A program made the position numbers and the translations under genes. A DNA stretch of 16,913 bases from the NCBI GenBank assembly GCA_900546255.1, contig URCB01000038.1:1-16913 (forward strand), written 5' to 3'. This document shows, piece by piece, positions 7,069 to 14,260 of the stretch (its first letter is position 1; the number at the start of each line of letters is the position of its first letter). This stretch comes from an uncultured Eubacteriales bacterium. GTDB lineage: Bacteria; Bacillota; Clostridia; Oscillospirales; Oscillospiraceae. The notes under the pieces were generated by a model. It made no database searches. It was not told the origin of the DNA and was given only the letters and a program-made list of their open reading frames with translations.

Positions 7069-7845
7069 ATGGGACTAAAACTTCGTGTATTATACCTGGG
7101 GAAGATGGAGTTTCCCCGGTTTCGTCTGGTAGAATGTGACAATGAGGCCACCATGGTGGTCTCTCCCGCGGTGGCCCTGCTGATCCAGCACCCTACCCTG
7201 GGGAACATCCTCTATGACACCGGCAACAGTGCGGATTTCTTAAAGACCTACACCCCGGAGATGCTCCACAACTACCCCATCACCGAGATGATCACCATCG
7301 AGGAGGCCCTGGCCAAGGAGGGCCTGACCCCTGGGGACATTGACCAGCTCATCCTCTCCCACCTCCACTTCGACCACGCCGGAGGCCTGCAGCACTTCGT
7401 GGGCACCAAGGCCATCGACCACGTCCTGGTCTCCGAGGCCGACCTGAAGCAGGCCTGGTGGGCGGTGACCACGGGGAACAACGGGGCCTACATCCGCTCC
7501 CTCTTCGACGTGGAGGGCATCCGGTTTGAAACGATCCACGACACCACCTGGCTGGCCGACGACCTGGGCCTTTTCATCCAGGCCTCCCACACCCCGGGGG
7601 TCATCGGCCTGATTCTGAAGACCGAGCACCACGGCACCATTCTCACCACCAGTGACGCCATCTACACCGCTGACAGCTACCGCCAGGCCCTGCCCCCTGG
7701 GGGCACCATCAATGCCACCACCGACGAGTTCTACGACAACCTGGAGCGGATCAAGGCCATGGAAAAGAACTACAACGCCACCCTCCTCTTCGGCCACGAC
7801 ATCGACCAGATCCTGGACTGGGCGGGCCAAGGGGTCATCGACTGA
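7069..7845 (+). CDS. metallo-beta-lactamase-fold hydrolase, AHL-lactonase-like (copy 1)
   Basis: This 258-aa protein belongs to the AiiA-like branch of the metallo-beta-lactamase superfamily, whose known members open the lactone ring of N-acyl-homoserine lactones. All seven dinuclear-metal ligands expected for that branch are present: His98, His100, Asp102 and His103 in SHLHFDHAGG, then His174 (SHTPG), Asp196 (TTSD) and His243 (LFGHD). There is no signal peptide, so it is cytoplasmic. The ATG at 7069 follows GGAAGGAG. It is followed after 4 nt by a paralogue. The fold and metal site are sure. AHL as substrate is not, since related enzymes act on other lactones and esters, and a catabolic setting is more likely here than quorum quenching. 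Confidence 0.85.
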   Translation: MGLKLRVLYLGKMEFPRFRLVECDNEATMVVSPAVALLIQHPTLGNILYDTGNSADFLKTYTPEMLHNYPITEMITIEEALAKEGLTPGDIDQLILSHLHFDHAGGLQHFVGTKAIDHVLVSEADLKQAWWAVTTGNNGAYIRSLFDVEGIRFETIHDTTWLADDLGLFIQASHTPGVIGLILKTEHHGTILTTSDAIYTADSYRQALPPGGTINATTDEFYDNLERIKAMEKNYNATLLFGHDIDQILDWAGQGVID

Positions 7846-7849
7846 CGCC

Positions 7850-8620
7850 ATGGAGGTGCGCATCCTGCCCCTGGGGGGCATGGACTTTCCCAAACACCGG
7901 CTGGTCCGGTGCCAGGACCCGGAGGAGATGCTCTTCTCCCCCGCCTGGGCGGTGCTGATCCGCCACCCCACCCTGGGCAACGTCCTCTACGACACCGGCC
8001 ACAGCCCCGCCTTCCTCCAGGGGGAGATGCAGCGGGTCCTGTACGACTACCCCGTCCGGGGGATTGTCCCCATCCAGAAGGCCCTGGCCCAGGTGGGCCT
8101 GACTCCGGGGGACATTGACCAGCTCATCCTCTCCCACCTCCACTTTGATCACGCCGGGGGCCTGGCGGCCTTTGCGGGCACCCAGGCCTTCCGCCACGTC
8201 CTGGTGGCCGAGGCCGACCTGAAGCAGGCCTGGTGGAGCGTCACCACCGGGCAGAAAGGGCCCTACATCCGGTCCCTCTTCGACCTGCCGGGAATCCGGT
8301 TTGAAACCATCCGGGACACCACCTGGCTGGCTGAGGACCTGGGCCTCTTTGTCCAGCAGGCCCACACCCCCGGGGTTCTGGGGATGATCCTTAAGACCCA
8401 ACACCACGGCACCCTCCTCACCACCAGCGACACCCTGGCCACGGCGGAGAGTTACCAGCACGACCTGCCCCCGGGCACCGCCGCCCCGGCGGTGGAGGCG
8501 GCCTTCCATGCCAACCGCCGCCGGGTGCAGGCCCTGGCGGCGGAGTACCAGGCCACCCTTCTCTTCGGCCACGATGCCGCCCAGGTCCAGGCCTGGGCAG
8601 GGAAGGGGACCATCGATTGA
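7850..8620 (+). CDS. metallo-beta-lactamase-fold hydrolase, AHL-lactonase-like (copy 2)
   Basis: This 256-aa tandem paralogue of the preceding gene is about 60 % identical by eye and most alike from residue 83 to 190. The metal ligands are kept in register two residues earlier: His96, His98, Asp100, His101, His172, Asp194 and His241. It differs mainly in the region of residues 50-75 and in the C-terminal third around 205-225, segments that line the substrate pocket in this branch, so the copies may differ in specificity (inference). The ATG lies 4 nt after the stop of copy 1, and there is no good SD before it. Translation is probably coupled to copy 1. It is followed by a hairpin and the convergent GntR gene. 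Confidence 0.85.
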   Translation: MEVRILPLGGMDFPKHRLVRCQDPEEMLFSPAWAVLIRHPTLGNVLYDTGHSPAFLQGEMQRVLYDYPVRGIVPIQKALAQVGLTPGDIDQLILSHLHFDHAGGLAAFAGTQAFRHVLVAEADLKQAWWSVTTGQKGPYIRSLFDLPGIRFETIRDTTWLAEDLGLFVQQAHTPGVLGMILKTQHHGTLLTTSDTLATAESYQHDLPPGTAAPAVEAAFHANRRRVQALAAEYQATLLFGHDAAQVQAWAGKGTID

Positions 8621-8627
8621 AGGAAAG

Positions 8628-8671
8628 CACATGCCCGGCGGGCCGCAGAGATCTGGCTCGCCGGGCATGTG
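8628..8671. terminator. hairpin between convergent lactonase and GntR genes
   Basis: CACATGCCCGGCG (8628-8640) pairs with 8659-8671, and the stem extends inward through GCC/GGC around the loop GCAGAGATCT. On the minus strand the stem is followed by CTTTCCTTC, so it probably ends the GntR transcript. The plus-strand tail is less T-rich. The arms share ATGCCCGGC/GCCGGGCAT with the hairpin at 14653-14681. Confidence 0.65.
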
Positions 8672-8684
8672 AGAACTTGTAGGC

Positions 8685-9854
8685 TTATACGATGTTTAGG
8701 GAGAGCCACAGGTCCAGTTTACGGTCCATGGCGCTGTGGACCCCTTCCAGATTTCCCCGGCAGAGCAGTTCTGCGTCCCAGAGATAGGAGGCAGCCGCCT
8801 CCCCCTGGCGGCCGGTCTGCAGGGCGTTGGCCAGGAAGTTGTTCCGGGACTGGACAGAGATGTCCAGAATGACCCCCTCAATGGCCTGAAGGACGGGGTT
8901 GCCCGAGAGTTGACTGAGGTAGTCGTTGACCTGGTCCAGGGCCTGGGCGCAGGCTTCCAGGGAGGGGTTCTCCCTCTGGAGCAGCTGGGCAAAGCGGGCG
9001 GAGCGGGCCTGGAATTCCGCCCGCTGGGCTGGGTCGGCGTTGCGGCAGGCCAGGTAGAAGACCGCATCCCGCAGGGCGATTTTCAGCCGGAGGAAGGGCT
9101 GGCTGCCCTGGTGGGTGAAGATGTGGCTGTAGATGGCCGTGTCCACAAAGGGGGGGAACCCGTTGTTTTCCAGGGGGACGAAGGTCCCCGTCGGGCGGCG
9201 GATCTCCAGGATCCCGGTGGCCTCCAGGGCCTTGACCCCTTCCCGCACCACGTTGCGGCTGACGGAGAACCGAGCCATCAGGTCCTGCTCAGTGGGGAGT
9301 TTGTCCCCGGGACGGAGTTTCCGGTCGGCCAGGTCCTGGATGATCTGCCAGAAGATCTGACGGGAGGCCGCTTGCTTTTCCCCTGCCTGGGGGAGGGGGG
9401 ACTGGCTGACCGCCGGGCTGCACCCCCGGAAGAGGAAGTGTACCAGGGGGACGATCTGGCCGAAGATGCTCTCCTCCCCCTGGGTGGGGGGATCCAGGGC
9501 CCGGGCGTGGTCCAGCCCTTGGAAGGCCCCCTGAAGGTCCTCCTCTGTGGGGGAGAGCCAGAGCAGCCGGAGGAACAGGGGAACCAGCAGGTCGAAGGTG
9601 CAGCTGTCCTGGACGTAGGTCCCCGCACCCCGGCGGACGGTCACCAGGCCGAAAGCCTCCAGGATTTTGATGGCCTCCCGCAGGGCGTTCCGCCCCACTC
9701 CGAACTGGGCCATGAGTTGAGGCTCTGTGGGAAGGTAGGACCCCAGGGGGATGGATCCCTGGGCGATGGCCTGGGTAACCTGGGCCACAATTTCAAAGGA
9801 AACCCGCCCACGGGCGAGGGAAGAGAAAGCGATAGGAGGTGGAGAGGATGGCAT
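8685..9854 (-). CDS. GntR-family regulator with two winged-HTH domains
   Basis: This 389-aa protein is far longer than usual GntR/FadR regulators (about 220-250 aa) because it contains two complete GntR DNA-binding domains. The first spans residues 18-82 (LGSYLPTEPQLMAQFGVGRN and LVTVRRGAGTYV); the second spans 166-228 (PGDKLPTEQDLMARFSVSRN and LEIRRPTGTFV). Residues 83-165 look like a shortened effector-domain remnant (VPLFLRLLWLSPTEEDLQGA). Residues 235-389 are a helical FCD-like domain, but the usual D-x-x-F-H metal motif reads DQVND at 307-311, so the metal site may be lost. The start is supported by minus-strand GGAAGGAGAAG. It is convergent with the lactonase genes and divergent from the DUF3237 operon, so it probably controls one or both. 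Confidence 0.88.
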   Translation of the reverse strand: MPSSPPPIAFSSLARGRVSFEIVAQVTQAIAQGSIPLGSYLPTEPQLMAQFGVGRNALREAIKILEAFGLVTVRRGAGTYVQDSCTFDLLVPLFLRLLWLSPTEEDLQGAFQGLDHARALDPPTQGEESIFGQIVPLVHFLFRGCSPAVSQSPLPQAGEKQAASRQIFWQIIQDLADRKLRPGDKLPTEQDLMARFSVSRNVVREGVKALEATGILEIRRPTGTFVPLENNGFPPFVDTAIYSHIFTHQGSQPFLRLKIALRDAVFYLACRNADPAQRAEFQARSARFAQLLQRENPSLEACAQALDQVNDYLSQLSGNPVLQAIEGVILDISVQSRNNFLANALQTGRQGEAAASYLWDAELLCRGNLEGVHSAMDRKLDLWLSLNIV

Positions 9855-9910
9855 AGGACTTCTCCTTCCGATGAAGATAAACGGTTGCTTTTCACAAAAG
9901 GCTATCTTCC

Positions 9911-9939
9911 ATCATACGAAAAAACCTCCGCTATGTCAA
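9911..9939 (-). promoter_or_regulatory. promoter of the GntR-family gene
   Basis: On the minus strand, TTGACA (9939-9934) and TATGAT (9916-9911) are separated by 17 nt, a near-consensus promoter. The RNA would start near 9904, leaving a leader of about 50 nt. Confidence 0.8.
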
Positions 9940-10006
9940 GGAAAGCCCCGCCACGCGGAGGGGATGAGACGAATTTGTTCGAAAACGACAAAAACATGAC
10001 GAAAAC
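9917..10006. promoter_or_regulatory. phased CGAAAA repeats in the GntR/DUF3237 intergenic region
   Basis: CGAAAAC occurs at 9980-9986 and at 10000-10006, exactly 20 nt apart. CGAAAAA occurs at 9917-9923, inside the GntR promoter spacer and 63 nt from the first. The sequence TTGTTCGAAAACGACAA (9976-9992) is also an imperfect inverted repeat of the TTGT/ACAA type used by FadR-like GntR proteins. CCTCCGC (9925-9931) and GCGGAGG (9955-9961) form a further 7-bp inverted repeat. These are candidate operators for the two-headed GntR protein. Confidence 0.4.
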
Positions 10007-10018
10007 TCCCAAAGAATG

Positions 10019-10047
10019 TTGACAGAACTCTATCCTTGTGCTATTAG
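10019..10047 (+). promoter_or_regulatory. promoter of the DUF3237-flavodoxin-DUF1097 operon
   Basis: TTGACA (10019-10024) and TATTAG (10042-10047) are 17 nt apart. Downstream, ACGTAG is repeated at 10052-10057 and 10067-10072, near the expected transcription start. Confidence 0.75.
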
Positions 10048-10112
10048 TAATACGTAGAACGATGAACGTAGGATGAATAGAAGCCCGACAGACTAAGAGA
10101 GGAGTTTTCACC

Positions 10113-10601
10113 ATGAGCATTTCTTTGAAGCGACAATTTGAGATCCGCCTGACCGGTGTGACCACCGAGCTGTGCGGCGTTCAGTTCCCCGGCGCCGGCC
10201 GGCGGCAGCTGGTGCCCTGCCCGGAGGGGGAGATCATCGGACCGGATTTCCACGGCAGGATTCTCTCCGCCGGCATCGACCACCAGCTGATCCGGGAAGA
10301 CGGCACCGCGGAGATCAATGCCTCCTACGGCTTCCGGCTGGATGACGGCCGCAGCCTATACATCCACGTGGAGGGCATCCGCACGGTGCCTCCGGAGAAG
10401 GCGGAGGATGTGAAGCAGGGCAAACCGGTGGACCCCAAGCTGTTCTACTACGTCACCACGCCAAAGATTGAGGTCTATGACGAATCCTTGGCCTGGATGA
10501 CCCGGAAGATCTTCGTCTGTGAAGGAACCCGCCTGCCTGACGCGGTGCTGCTGACCTACTACTCTGTGGAGCAGGTCAACGACCACCCCGCCCTGGGCTG
10601 A
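10113..10601 (+). CDS. DUF3237 (UPF0311) family protein
   Basis: This 162-aa soluble protein has the DUF3237 pattern: an N-terminal strand, PEGEIIGPDFHGRILSAGID, DGTAEINASYGFRLDDGRSL followed by a YIHVEGIR strand, then FYYVTTPKIEVYD, LAWMTRKIFVCEG and a C-terminal TYYSVEQV. Family members are small beta-barrels, often found beside catabolic genes for aromatic or sugar-derived acids; no activity is established that I know of. It is the first gene after a strong promoter. Its SD is AGAGGAG, and the flavodoxin gene starts 28 nt after its stop. A role in binding or turning over a pathway intermediate is only inference. Confidence 0.8.
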   Translation: MSISLKRQFEIRLTGVTTELCGVQFPGAGRRQLVPCPEGEIIGPDFHGRILSAGIDHQLIREDGTAEINASYGFRLDDGRSLYIHVEGIRTVPPEKAEDVKQGKPVDPKLFYYVTTPKIEVYDESLAWMTRKIFVCEGTRLPDAVLLTYYSVEQVNDHPALG

Positions 10602-10629
10602 GGGCCCGGGGAGAGGGGAGGGGAAGCCG

Positions 10630-11235
10630 ATGAAACGCTGGCTTCTTCTGTACGCGTCCCAGACGGGCTTTACCCAGCGGTACGCCCAATGGATCGGCCA
10701 GGCCCTGGGGGTGGAACCCATCCCCCTGGCGGCCTGCCGCCTGGCGGACGTGGCAGCGGCAGATGGGGTGATCTTCGGAGGCAGCCTCCGAGGCAGCCTC
10801 CTCACCGGACAGACCAAGGTGGCACGGCTGTGCCGCCGGGCAGGGAACAAGCCGGTGGTGTGGTTTGCGGTGGGCATCCGCCCGGCCACGGACCGGACCC
10901 TGGACCTGGTGCGGCGGAACAACTTCTCCCGGGAGGAGCGGCCCCAGCTCTTCTACTTTCGGGGGGGCATGGCGACGGAAAAGCTCAAGCCGGGGGACAA
11001 AACCCTGCTGCTGTGCTACCGGGCCATGATGCGCCGCCGCCGGGATCTCCCGGAAGAGGACGAGGCACTGCTGCCCCTTCTCCGCCAGGATTGCGACTTC
11101 ACCAGCCGGGACCAGATTGCCCCCCTGCTCCAAACCGTGGCGCGGGAGGACTGGGCCCCCGCCGGGGTTGCTCCGGCAGCCTGGGAGCGGGGAGAAAGGG
11201 TCCCATGTCTCATCAAAGAAGGAGGAAAGCTATGA
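10630..11235 (+). CDS. flavodoxin-domain protein
   Basis: This is a 201-aa cytoplasmic protein with an FMN-binding flavodoxin fold. The phosphate loop is SQTGFT (10-15) in LLLYASQTGFTQRYAQWIG, and the second FMN-contact region is FGGSLRGSLLTGQ near residues 49-61. Residues 150-201 are a less conserved tail. It resembles the HemG-like flavodoxin-domain proteins common in clostridia more than small electron-carrier flavodoxins. GRE activases need a low-potential one-electron donor, often flavodoxin, so it could feed the activase encoded at 14773, but this is inference. Its start follows GGGGAGGGGAAG. Its stop overlaps the next start (ATGA). Confidence 0.78.
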   Translation: MKRWLLLYASQTGFTQRYAQWIGQALGVEPIPLAACRLADVAAADGVIFGGSLRGSLLTGQTKVARLCRRAGNKPVVWFAVGIRPATDRTLDLVRRNNFSREERPQLFYFRGGMATEKLKPGDKTLLLCYRAMMRRRRDLPEEDEALLPLLRQDCDFTSRDQIAPLLQTVAREDWAPAGVAPAAWERGERVPCLIKEGGKL

Positions 11236-11861
11236 ACAAACGGGGTCTCATCAACTGGGCCATCTGGATCGGCGTGGTCTCCGGCATCTACTGTGCCATC
11301 TATGCGGTGACCATCGGGGCCTACACTGACAACATCCTGCCCGGGTGGCACATCATCTATGTCACCTTCACCGCCCTGCCCATCTACTTCACGGCGGGGG
11401 CCAAGCGGGAGGAGTTTTGGCAATATATCGGCAGCTACCTGGTGGGGGTCCTCTGGGCCATGCTCTACCTGGTGTGCATGGACCGGCTCAACGCCGCAGG
11501 CTGGCCTTGGTGGGCCAACGTGGGCCTGGTGGTGGCTGTGATCTGCGTGGTGGAATGTGCCATCCACTTCTGCCTGCCGGCCAAGCTCCCCTTCAACAAG
11601 GTGCCCGCCCATTTCGGGGCCATTTCCAACGCCTTCTGGTGCTCCAACTTCACCATTGCCGTGCTGGGCACGGCAGGGGAGAGCGCCGTGGGAGGATTTT
11701 ATAACTTCAGCGCCTACCCCATCCTGGCCATCACCCTTTGCACTGGCACCCTGCTGGGCCTGCTGTGCAACGAGGGGCTCAACTTCATCGACCCGGACAC
11801 CGGCAAGTGGAGATGGCCAGTCAAAAAGACGAAAATGCTGGAAACTCAGACAAATGTTTAA
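11232..11861 (+). CDS. DUF1097-like integral membrane protein
   Basis: This 209-aa hydrophobic protein has about six predicted membrane segments by eye: residues about 8-30, 38-56, 62-84, 92-115, 130-150 and 158-178. It ends in a charged cytoplasmic-looking tail (DPDTGKWRWPVKKTK). The pattern of a small-residue-rich first helix, a segment ending AGAKREEFW, a helix GSYLVGVLWAMLYLV and a late TLLGLLCNEG fits the DUF1097 (YcdZ-like) family. It is the only membrane protein in the locus, so it is the one candidate here for uptake or export. The start overlaps the flavodoxin stop by 4 nt and follows AAGGAGGAAAG. Family membership is likely; transport function is inference. Confidence 0.65.
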   Translation: MNKRGLINWAIWIGVVSGIYCAIYAVTIGAYTDNILPGWHIIYVTFTALPIYFTAGAKREEFWQYIGSYLVGVLWAMLYLVCMDRLNAAGWPWWANVGLVVAVICVVECAIHFCLPAKLPFNKVPAHFGAISNAFWCSNFTIAVLGTAGESAVGGFYNFSAYPILAITLCTGTLLGLLCNEGLNFIDPDTGKWRWPVKKTKMLETQTNV

Positions 11862-11868
11862 CCTATAA

Positions 11869-11897
11869 TTGACAAAAATCGAAAAGTGCGGGACAAT
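11869..11897 (+). promoter_or_regulatory. promoter of the glycyl radical enzyme genes
   Basis: TTGACA (11869-11874) and GACAAT (11892-11897) are 17 nt apart, directly after the DUF1097 gene. The region is AT-rich compared with both flanks. The TTG of the -35 box would open an in-frame extension of the GRE, which is not believed. Confidence 0.65.
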
Positions 11898-11928
11898 AGA
11901 ACCAGTCCCCGACGAAAGGAGCGTCCCT

Positions 11929-14187
11929 ATGTCTACACCCACCGCTGGCGCCGCCTTAGGCAACCAACTCCGTGCCGGCACCGTCGCCAAAGTCGGCAGC
12001 ACGAAACGCATTCAGGAGCTCAACGGAATGCTCCACGCCAACCGCCCCAATGTGGACATCACCCGGGCCCGGGCCTACACCAAGGTATACCGGGCCACCG
12101 AGGGGATGCCCAGCCTCATGCGGCGGTACAAGGCCTCCGCCGAGGTCTACCGTACCCTCACCGACAACGTCTATGACTACGAGCAGCTGGTGGGCTGGCC
12201 CACCAAGCGGATCCGGGGGGCCAACTTCGCCATTGAGCTCCACGCCCACTGGCTGGCCGACGACCTGCCCAACCTCCGGGACCGGACCTACGACCCCTTC
12301 GAGATCACCGACGAGGACTACAAGGAACTGGAGGAGGACCTCCTGCCCTACTGGAAGGACAAGACCATGGCCGTCCAATGGGGCCACTACGTGAGCAAGG
12401 AGGAGTGGAACCGGGGCCAGTTTGGCGGGGTGTCCGACGTGTCCAACTACCTCTGCGCCAACGGCTCCCACTTCATCCCCGCCTGGACCGACGTGATCCA
12501 GCACGGCTTTGTGAAGTACTATGAGAAGGCCAAGGCCCTCCTGGCCGCCCTGGACCCCAACGACCCGGCCTCCATCGACAAGAAGATCTTTTACACCGGC
12601 ATCATCGAGGTCCTGGAAGCCATCCGGGAGTGGGGAGAGCGGATGTCCGCCGCCTGCGCTCGAAAGGCCGCCCAGGAGAAGGACCCCGCCCGCAAGCAGG
12701 AGCTGGAGAACATGGCCGCCATGATGCAGCGGGTGCCCTGGGGCCCTGCCACCTCCTTCTACGACGCCTGTGAGACCGCCTGGGCGGTGTGCTTCTTCCT
12801 CTTTGTGGAAGGGGCCGGCCCCTCCATCACCTGGGGGCGGTTTGACCAGTACATGTATCCTTACTATAAAGCGGACATCGAAAAGGGGATCCTTACCCCG
12901 GAAAAGGCCATGGAGCTCATTGAGGAACTCTACATCCGGGTAACCTCCAACGTGTGGTTCCAGTCCACCCAGATGGCCTACATCTTCGGCGGCTATTACC
13001 GCTACCCCCACCTGGACGTGGGCGGCCTGGACGAGAACGGCAAGGACGCCAGCAACGAGCTGTCCTACCTCTGCCTGCGGGCCATGCGGTATGCCAAGAC
13101 CACCTCTCCCGCGGTGAGCATCCTGCTCCACCAGAAGACCCCGGATTCCCTCCTCTACGAGGCCTGCGAACTGGCCGCCGAGGGCATGGGCCACCCCTCC
13201 TTCTTCAACTGCGAGGGGCTGTACGCCATGCTGGAGCACCGGGCCGGCGGGCCGGAGGGGTACTCCAACTACACCCGGAAGGACATTCTGAAGTTCGGCT
13301 CCCCCATCGGCTGCGTGGAGCCCGGGGCGGAGGGGCTGCAGTACGGCCACACCGACTCCGGCATCATCAACGTGGCCGGGGCCACCCTCATGGCGGTGAC
13401 CAACGGCATCATGCCTGAGGGGACGGACAACATGTTCGCCGGCAAGCTCCTCACCTACGAGAGCGGCGCGCCGGAGACCTTCGAGACCTTTGACCAGTTT
13501 TACGCCGCTGTGAAGGCCCAGATCAAGTACGCCATCGACGAGGCCCACGCCAACCTCCTGGTGTGCGAGAAGCTTTTGGCCGAGCAGTTTAACCTGCCCA
13601 CCTTCACCGTCCTCCTGGAAGGCGCCCTGGAGAAGGCCAAGGACGCCACCGCCGGCGGGGCCAAGGTCAACGTGGGCCCCACCATGAACATGAGCGGTTT
13701 TGGCACCATGGTGGACTCCGTGGCCGCCATCAAGAAGGTGGTCTACACCGACCACAAGGCCACCCTGGCCCAGGTGCGGGACGCCTGCATGGCCAACTTC
13801 CAGGGGTATGAGGACCTGCGCATCCAGCTTCAGGCCGCCCCCAAGTACGGCAACGACGACGACTTCGCCGACGACATTGCCGCCGACCTGTGGGAGTGGT
13901 TCGCCCAGTGCACCATGGGTCTGAAGATGTACCGGGGCCACTACTGCGACGCGGCGGTGCAGATGGTCCAGTCCAACGTGGGCTACGGCGCCATGACCGG
14001 GGCCACCCCCAACGGCCGCCTGGCGGGGATGCCCCTGTCGGACACCATGTCCGCCACCCAGCAGGCCGACACCCACGGCCCCACCGCTGCCGCCCGGAGC
14101 TACGGCAAGCTGGACTTCCCGGTGTACACCAACGGCACCCTGCTGAACATGTGGATCAGCCAGTCCGAACTCATGGAAAAGCAGTGA
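11929..14187 (+). CDS. glycyl radical enzyme, catalytic large subunit lacking its radical domain
   Basis: This 752-aa protein has the ten-strand barrel of pyruvate-formate-lyase-type GREs. Landmarks are the N-terminal ARAYTKVYRATEGMPSLMRR, then EGAGPSITWGRFDQYMYPYY, LDVGGLDENGKDASNELSYL and the thiyl-radical loop IGCVEPGAEG, with Cys462 and Glu464. GCVEP is typical of the eliminase/dehydratase/C-N-lyase branch and not of PFL, which has CC. The C-terminal part (GATPNGRLAGMPLSDTMSAT, then NGTLLNMWISQ) is normal, but the chain stops there. The usual RVxGY glycyl-radical segment is missing and is encoded by the next gene instead. ATG 11929 follows GAAAGGAG. The cleaved substrate cannot be assigned; choline, propanediol, isethionate, hydroxyproline and arylacetate enzymes are relatives, not matches. 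Confidence 0.9.
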   Translation: MSTPTAGAALGNQLRAGTVAKVGSTKRIQELNGMLHANRPNVDITRARAYTKVYRATEGMPSLMRRYKASAEVYRTLTDNVYDYEQLVGWPTKRIRGANFAIELHAHWLADDLPNLRDRTYDPFEITDEDYKELEEDLLPYWKDKTMAVQWGHYVSKEEWNRGQFGGVSDVSNYLCANGSHFIPAWTDVIQHGFVKYYEKAKALLAALDPNDPASIDKKIFYTGIIEVLEAIREWGERMSAACARKAAQEKDPARKQELENMAAMMQRVPWGPATSFYDACETAWAVCFFLFVEGAGPSITWGRFDQYMYPYYKADIEKGILTPEKAMELIEELYIRVTSNVWFQSTQMAYIFGGYYRYPHLDVGGLDENGKDASNELSYLCLRAMRYAKTTSPAVSILLHQKTPDSLLYEACELAAEGMGHPSFFNCEGLYAMLEHRAGGPEGYSNYTRKDILKFGSPIGCVEPGAEGLQYGHTDSGIINVAGATLMAVTNGIMPEGTDNMFAGKLLTYESGAPETFETFDQFYAAVKAQIKYAIDEAHANLLVCEKLLAEQFNLPTFTVLLEGALEKAKDATAGGAKVNVGPTMNMSGFGTMVDSVAAIKKVVYTDHKATLAQVRDACMANFQGYEDLRIQLQAAPKYGNDDDFADDIAADLWEWFAQCTMGLKMYRGHYCDAAVQMVQSNVGYGAMTGATPNGRLAGMPLSDTMSATQQADTHGPTAAARSYGKLDFPVYTNGTLLNMWISQSELMEKQ

Positions 14188-14247
14188 GCGCTGGCCATTG
14201 TCCGACTACCTTAATAACCTATTTAGGAAGGGAACCCATCCCAAGGA

Positions 14248-14260
14248 AAGGAGAATCCTT
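14248..14260 (+). promoter_or_regulatory. ribosome binding site inside a mini-hairpin
   Basis: The SD core of the small subunit lies in AAGGA-GAA-TCCTT (14248-14260), a 5-bp stem ending right at the ATG. It may tune the translation of the radical subunit relative to the large subunit (inference). Confidence 0.35.

Noticed and set aside
11956..14076. About 700-codon open frame on the minus strand opposite the GRE gene
   Set aside because: It is a by-product of GC-rich codon use in the real gene. It has no SD or recognisable domain, and similar antisense frames lie under most genes here.
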